64,000 bases of DNA from Nocardia miyunensis NBRC 108239 (lineage in GTDB: Bacteria; Actinomycetota; Actinomycetes; Mycobacteriales; Mycobacteriaceae). The translations under genes were made by a program, and so were the position numbers. The stretch's first letter is position 1; the number at the start of each line of letters is the position of its first letter. Below the pieces are notes generated by a model. It did no database searches. It worked only from the letters and a program-made list of their open reading frames with translations, and was not told the origin of the DNA. Below are positions 60,663 through 64,000 of this stretch, piece by piece. Location of the stretch: positions 372,001 to 436,000 of the forward strand of contig NZ_BDBQ01000001.1 in the NCBI RefSeq assembly GCF_001613065.1, read 5' to 3'.

Positions 60663-60943
60663 CGTACGGATCCCCGGATCGGGCCCAGTGACCGATCCCG
60701 ACGCTCGTCCCGGTAGTTGCCCACCCGGATCCATTCCTCGCGATCCTCCGGTGTGGCCAGGCACAGACTTGCCAATTCGAGCGGTGACAGGAAGACGTGG
60801 TCGCCGGTCTCGGCATCCTCGACCAGCAAGCGCGGACCGTTACCCGTGTCATCGAGCGAGACGCGAACCACCGCGAACTCGTTGGACAACTGCGCCAGTT
60901 GCCGCCGCCTGGCCGGACGGCGAGCCGTTACTTCCTCGGACAT
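60659..60943 (-). CDS. Small protein leading the catabolic operon, function unknown
   Basis: A 94-residue soluble protein: a basic start (SEEVTARRPARRRQ), a strand-rich middle (EFAVVRVSLDDTGNGPRLLVED, DHVFLSPLELASLCL) and the tail EDREEWIRVGNYRDERRD. GAGGTCA precedes ATG 60943, and its stop overlaps the thiolase start. No cysteine pattern or membrane segment suggests a redox role. It is the promoter-proximal gene of the 15-gene operon. It could be an accessory or regulatory factor of the oxygenase; that is speculation. Confidence 0.72.
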   Translation of the reverse strand: MSEEVTARRPARRRQLAQLSNEFAVVRVSLDDTGNGPRLLVEDAETGDHVFLSPLELASLCLATPEDREEWIRVGNYRDERRDRSLGPIRGSVR

Positions 60944-61018
60944 TGACCTCAACTCTTTCGATGACCAGCAGGTGGTCGACCAACTCACGCAGCGGCATGT
61001 CGATCGACGTGCCCACCC

Positions 61019-61043
61019 TCATATGCATATCGTATGCGAGTGT
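61019..61043. promoter_or_regulatory. Divergent control region with an imperfect dyad
   Basis: Within the 279-bp region between the divergent operons (60943 and 61223), CTCATATGCATATCGTATGC and the following GAG form an imperfect inverted repeat around the perfect palindrome ATATGCATAT (61021-61030). It lies about 75 bp before the leftward start and is the best candidate for an operator shared by both halves of the pathway. TAGGATA near 61086 could be a -10 for the rightward genes. Confidence 0.45.
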
Positions 61044-61222
61044 CAGAAACAATGGTGATGATCGATGATAATCCGCCGACACATAGGATACAGCCCCAGT
61101 TCAGCGCATTGGACTGACGGACAACGAAGATGCACACTATGAATAGTTTCGCATCCAACGGGTACAGAGCGTCAGACCACATCGACCGCTGGCGACGAAC
61201 TCGACAACAGGGAAGGCTCCCG

Positions 61223-62152
61223 ATGACAGAGACCACGATCGACCCTCCAGCCACACCGGACTCCGCGGTGGGCACCGTCGAATACCAGAGCATCTGGAGC
61301 TACCTCCGCGAACTCGAGTTCCGTCAGGGCTTCCTCGTTGTGGACGGCGTCAGGACCCGATACGCCGAAGCCGGATCGCCGGACAAACCACACGCGATCC
61401 TGCTGCACGGCACCGGTGGACACTGGGAGACGTTCGCAGCCAACCTTGCCGCGCTCAGCGAGCACTATCACTGCGTCGCGGTCGATCTGGTGGGCAACGG
61501 CTTTTCCGACAAACCCGATTACGACTACGAGATCGCCGTGTACGTCCGCCAAATCGTGGCCGTCATGGATCGATTCGGTATGGACAAGGCTCACTTCATC
61601 GGCATGTCCCTCGGCGCGTGGGTATCCGCCGCCGTCGCCGTCCAGCACCCCGCTCGCGTGAACACATTGATTCTGATGTCTCCCGCGGGGCTGGTCGCCA
61701 CTGCGTCGAACATGGCCAGAATTCGCGCCGAACGCACTGCGGCCGTCGAGAATCCGACATGGGAGTCCATCCACAAGGTCTTCGAACATCTCATCGCGGA
61801 CGAGTCGCGCCGTCTTCCGGACCTGATCGCTCTGCGCCAAGCCATCTATCGCCGCGAGGACACGCGCACCACGATCGAGCACCTGCTGATCCTGCAAGAC
61901 GCGGCTGCCCGCGATCGCAACCTGATCCCCGAGGAGAAGTGGGCGAACATCACCGCTCCGACCATGATCGTGGCGTCGGGCAAGGACCACGGCGAGTACC
62001 AGAGCACCGCTCGAACGGTCGCACGGTTGATCCCGAACTCCGAGATCTTCGAAATGGCCGACGTTCGCCACTGGCCGCATTTCGAGGATCCGGACAGTTT
62101 CAACCCGGCAGCTCTCGCCTTCCTCGCGAAGTCGGCACAAGCCGATGAGTGA
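61223..62152 (+). CDS. Alpha/beta hydrolase, MhpC-like C-C bond hydrolase
   Basis: A 309-residue alpha/beta hydrolase with the oxyanion loop [12 protein letters not shown], the nucleophile elbow [10 protein letters not shown], and the final Asp/His region SGKDHGEYQ and [11 protein letters not shown]. Next to an MhpD-like gene (8-bp overlap) and opposite an MhpB-type dioxygenase, it is most likely the hydrolase of the meta-cleavage product, yielding a 2-hydroxydienoate and a carboxylic acid. ATG 61223 has GGGAAGG upstream; in-frame starts at 61130 and 61139 exist but lack this. Confidence 0.88.
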   Translation: MTETTIDPPATPDSAVGTVEYQSIWSYLRELEFRQGFLVVDGVRTRYAEAGSPDKPHAILLHGTGGHWETFAANLAALSEHYHCVAVDLVGNGFSDKPDYDYEIAVYVRQIVAVMDRFGMDKAHFIGMSLGAWVSAAVAVQHPARVNTLILMSPAGLVATASNMARIRAERTAAVENPTWESIHKVFEHLIADESRRLPDLIALRQAIYRREDTRTTIEHLLILQDAAARDRNLIPEEKWANITAPTMIVASGKDHGEYQSTARTVARLIPNSEIFEMADVRHWPHFEDPDSFNPAALAFLAKSAQADE

Positions 62153-62969
62153 GACGCTGGACGAGTCCGCCGTCGCCGACGCCGCAGTACGTCTCTACGA
62201 CGCCGAGAAGACCCGTTCGCCCATCGGGCAACTGTCGCTGCAATATCCGGCCATGACGATCGAGGATGCGTATGCCGTGCAACGCGCGCTCGTCGATCTG
62301 AAGATCGCGGACGGACGCACCGTTCGGGGACGCAAGATCGGACTCACCTCCAAGGTCATGCAGCGTGCGGTCTCGATCTCGGAGCCGGACTACGGCGTGT
62401 TGTTCGACGACATGTTCTTCGATGACGGTGGTGTGGTCCCCGCCGGGCGCTTCATTCGTCCGCGCGTCGAGGTGGAACTCGCCTTCGTGCTCGGCGAGAC
62501 GCTGAAGGGCCCGGGAGCCACGCTGTACGACGTACTGCGCGCGAGCGAATACGTGACCCCGGCACTGGAGATCCTCGACGCACGGGTCCAGATGAGCGAT
62601 CCGGCCACCGGCCATCTCCGGACGATCGTCGACACCATCGCCGACAATGCCGCCGATGCCGGAATCGTGCTCGGCGGCAACGTCGTTCGTCCACTCGATG
62701 TCGACCTGCGGTGGGTGGGAGCACTGCTGCTGCGGAACGCGTCGATCGAGGAGTCGGGACTGGCGGCCGCCGTGCTCAATCACCCGGCGAACGGTGTGGC
62801 CTGGCTGGCCAACCGCCTGGCACCGCACGACGTCACGCTGCAAGCGGGCGAGATCATCCTCGCGGGGTCGTTCACCAAGCCGGTGTTCGCCGAGCCCGGG
62901 GACACGTTCGTGGCGGACTACGGCCCACTCGGAACGGTGTCGATCTACTTCGAGCGCGAGGACCGATGA
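62145..62969 (+). CDS. mhpD: 2-hydroxypenta-2,4-dienoate hydratase
   Basis: A 274-residue member of the 2-keto-4-pentenoate hydratase (MhpD/FAH-like) family: [33 protein letters not shown] with metal-binding acids, [12 protein letters not shown] and [15 protein letters not shown]. It adds water to the 2-hydroxydienoate to give 4-hydroxy-2-oxovalerate or an alkyl homologue, using a divalent metal. It overlaps the hydrolase gene by 8 bp and the aldolase gene by ATGA. Confidence 0.93.
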   Translation: MSETLDESAVADAAVRLYDAEKTRSPIGQLSLQYPAMTIEDAYAVQRALVDLKIADGRTVRGRKIGLTSKVMQRAVSISEPDYGVLFDDMFFDDGGVVPAGRFIRPRVEVELAFVLGETLKGPGATLYDVLRASEYVTPALEILDARVQMSDPATGHLRTIVDTIADNAADAGIVLGGNVVRPLDVDLRWVGALLLRNASIEESGLAAAVLNHPANGVAWLANRLAPHDVTLQAGEIILAGSFTKPVFAEPGDTFVADYGPLGTVSIYFEREDR

Positions 62970-63760
62970 CATCGGCGAATCGGTGGCGCGACGCACTCGA
63001 GGGCGGTGCGCCACAAATCGGCATGTGGATCGCCTCCGGCAATGCCTACACTGCCGAGATCTGTGCGGGGTCCGGGGTGGACTGGTTGATGCTCGATCAG
63101 GAGCACGTACCCAACGATCTACGTTCGACGCTCGCCCAAATGCAGGCCGTCGCCGCCTACCCGGTCGAGGTGCTCGTGCGGCCGGCATCGGGCGACCCGG
63201 TGGTGATCAAGCAACTGCTCGACGTCGGTGTCACCAACTTGATCGTGCCGATGGTCGAGTCGGCCGAGCAGGCCGCTGCGCTGGTGGCGTCGACGCGTTA
63301 CCCACCGAACGGCATCCGAGGGGTCGGTAGCGCTCTCGCGCGCGCCTCCCGCTGGAATCGCATTTCTGACTATCTGAACATCGCCGACGACAGTATCTCG
63401 CTGACCGTGCAGGTCGAGTCCGTCGCCGGACTCGACGCATTGAAGGACATCGCGTCGACCCCGGGAGTCGATGCGGTGTTCATCGGACCTGCCGACCTCG
63501 CCGCGTCTATGGGACATCTCGGGAGACCACAGCATCCCGAGGTTATCGCTGCTGTAGAGCAAGCTGTTTCAGATATTGCCGCCTGTGGCACCGCGGCGGG
63601 CGTCAACGCGTTCGACGAGCCGATCGCCCGGAGGTACCTGGCCGCCGGGGCTCGGTTCGTTCTCGTCGGCGCCGACGTCACGATCCTCGCCCGCGGCAGC
63701 GAGGCGTTGGCGCGGCGCTACCGCACCACGGGAGATACCTCGCCAAACACTTCAATCTGA
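62966..63760 (+). CDS. hpaI: HpaI/HpcH-type class II aldolase
   Basis: A 264-residue pyruvate-dependent class II aldolase: [10 protein letters not shown] with metal-binding Glu, [33 protein letters not shown], and [13 protein letters not shown]. It splits the 4-hydroxy-2-oxoacid to pyruvate and an aldehyde. This replaces the DmpG/MhpE plus acylating aldehyde dehydrogenase channel of classical pathways, so the released aldehyde needs a separate enzyme such as the ALDH at 51609. ATGA overlap with the hydratase gene sets the start. Confidence 0.93.
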   Translation: MTSANRWRDALEGGAPQIGMWIASGNAYTAEICAGSGVDWLMLDQEHVPNDLRSTLAQMQAVAAYPVEVLVRPASGDPVVIKQLLDVGVTNLIVPMVESAEQAAALVASTRYPPNGIRGVGSALARASRWNRISDYLNIADDSISLTVQVESVAGLDALKDIASTPGVDAVFIGPADLAASMGHLGRPQHPEVIAAVEQAVSDIAACGTAAGVNAFDEPIARRYLAAGARFVLVGADVTILARGSEALARRYRTTGDTSPNTSI

Positions 63761-63833
63761 CGGTCGTGTCACTTACACTCGAGTGCAGACGACCGCGGAT
63801 CGCACCCGATTCGCCGCTAGGGAAGGCCCGAAG

Positions 63834-64000
63834 ATGGATTTGGACTTCACGACCGAACAAGTGGAGTTCCGCGACCAGGTACGTACATGGTTGGTCGAGA
63901 ACAAGCCGCGCGAGGTGCGCCCGCGCGACCACGCGGGGATTCGTGAATACGACATGGCATGGCAACACACGCAGTGGAAGGGCGGTTGGGCGGGCATCGC
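63834..64000 (+). CDS. Acyl-CoA dehydrogenase, N-terminal part
   Basis: The first 55 codons of an ACAD: DLDFTTEQVEFRDQVRTWL, then WQHTQWKGGWAGI, which is the usual N-terminal helix and the first substrate-domain loop. GGGAAGG precedes the ATG. The rest is beyond the right edge. It follows the aldolase after 73 bp and likely belongs to the same operon. Confidence 0.85.
   Translation, partial: MDLDFTTEQVEFRDQVRTWLVENKPREVRPRDHAGIREYDMAWQHTQWKGGWAGI

Noticed and set aside
1..64000. Mobile elements, CRISPR arrays, tRNA or rRNA genes, riboswitches
   Set aside because: No transposase-like protein, terminal repeats, regularly spaced repeats, cloverleaf or conserved RNA element was recognised. The only long repeats are the 41-bp and 36-bp regulatory elements and a 15-bp tandem duplication.

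Overview
The window reads as chromosome of a high-GC mycolate-type actinobacterium, most like Nocardia (Rhodococcus or Mycobacterium are the alternatives). The reasons are a strongly GC-biased third codon position, frequent GTG starts, AGGAGG-type ribosome sites beside leaderless starts, a PknK-like kinase, FadE-type dehydrogenase pairs, and an extreme density of CoA-ester catabolism genes. No rRNA, tRNA, IS element, phage gene or CRISPR array was seen.

Layout. 0-6.4 kb: an SDR cut by the window edge, an MDR oxidoreductase, and two leftward operons. One holds an aminoglycoside-phosphotransferase-like kinase, an ACAD10/11-like dehydrogenase, an SDR remnant and a SnoaL protein. The other holds a degenerate thiolase with its DUF35 partner. 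6.6-10.5 kb: a double CaiB/BaiF fusion and two coupled secreted glycine-rich proteins. 10.7-19.5 kb: GntR, SnoaL, amidohydrolase, TetR, double hot-dog dehydratase, CoA ligase with a small partner, a tesB remnant and LysR. 19.6-31.4 kb: a second double CaiB/BaiF fusion, an ACAD pair, a thiolase-crotonase fusion, SDR, a double-ACAD fusion and tesB. 31.5-44.4 kb: a broken AtuA-like gene, the PknK-like regulator, ferredoxin plus P450, two TetR genes, three crotonases, a broken SDR and a DUF2889 protein.

44.6-64 kb is the most interesting part. Fifteen leftward genes (60943 to 44639) have gaps under 50 bp, and the first four junctions are ATGA overlaps. They encode a 94-residue protein, degenerate SCP-x-type thiolase, DUF35 protein, ring-hydroxylating dioxygenase alpha and beta, CoA ligase, CoA ligase-crotonase fusion, aldehyde dehydrogenase, thiolase, alpha/beta hydrolase, flavin-reductase-like protein, ACAD, luciferase-like monooxygenase, MhpB-type extradiol dioxygenase and alpha-methylacyl-CoA racemase. 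Divergent from them run an MhpC-like hydrolase, an MhpD-like hydratase, an HpaI-type aldolase and a further ACAD. The gene content matches the logic of the ipfABDEF ibuprofen system of Sphingomonas: CoA activation, dioxygenation of the aryl-CoA, then side-chain removal by thiolase/DUF35 with rearomatisation to a catechol. Here it is joined to racemisation and a complete meta-cleavage route. This assignment is inference from gene content.

Regulation appears repeatedly as short AT-rich dyads in otherwise GC-rich DNA. Tandem 13-bp operators lie at both 300-326 and 4602-4628. A near-identical 41-bp element lies at 18276 and 27290. Two crotonase promoters share a dyad with compensating base changes, and two genes (30449, 42679) appear leaderless. 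At least four genes are broken (SDR 1940-2148, tesB 18385-18557, AtuA 31540-33061, SDR 41828-42596), so the catabolic content seems to be in turnover, unless some of the breaks are sequencing errors.
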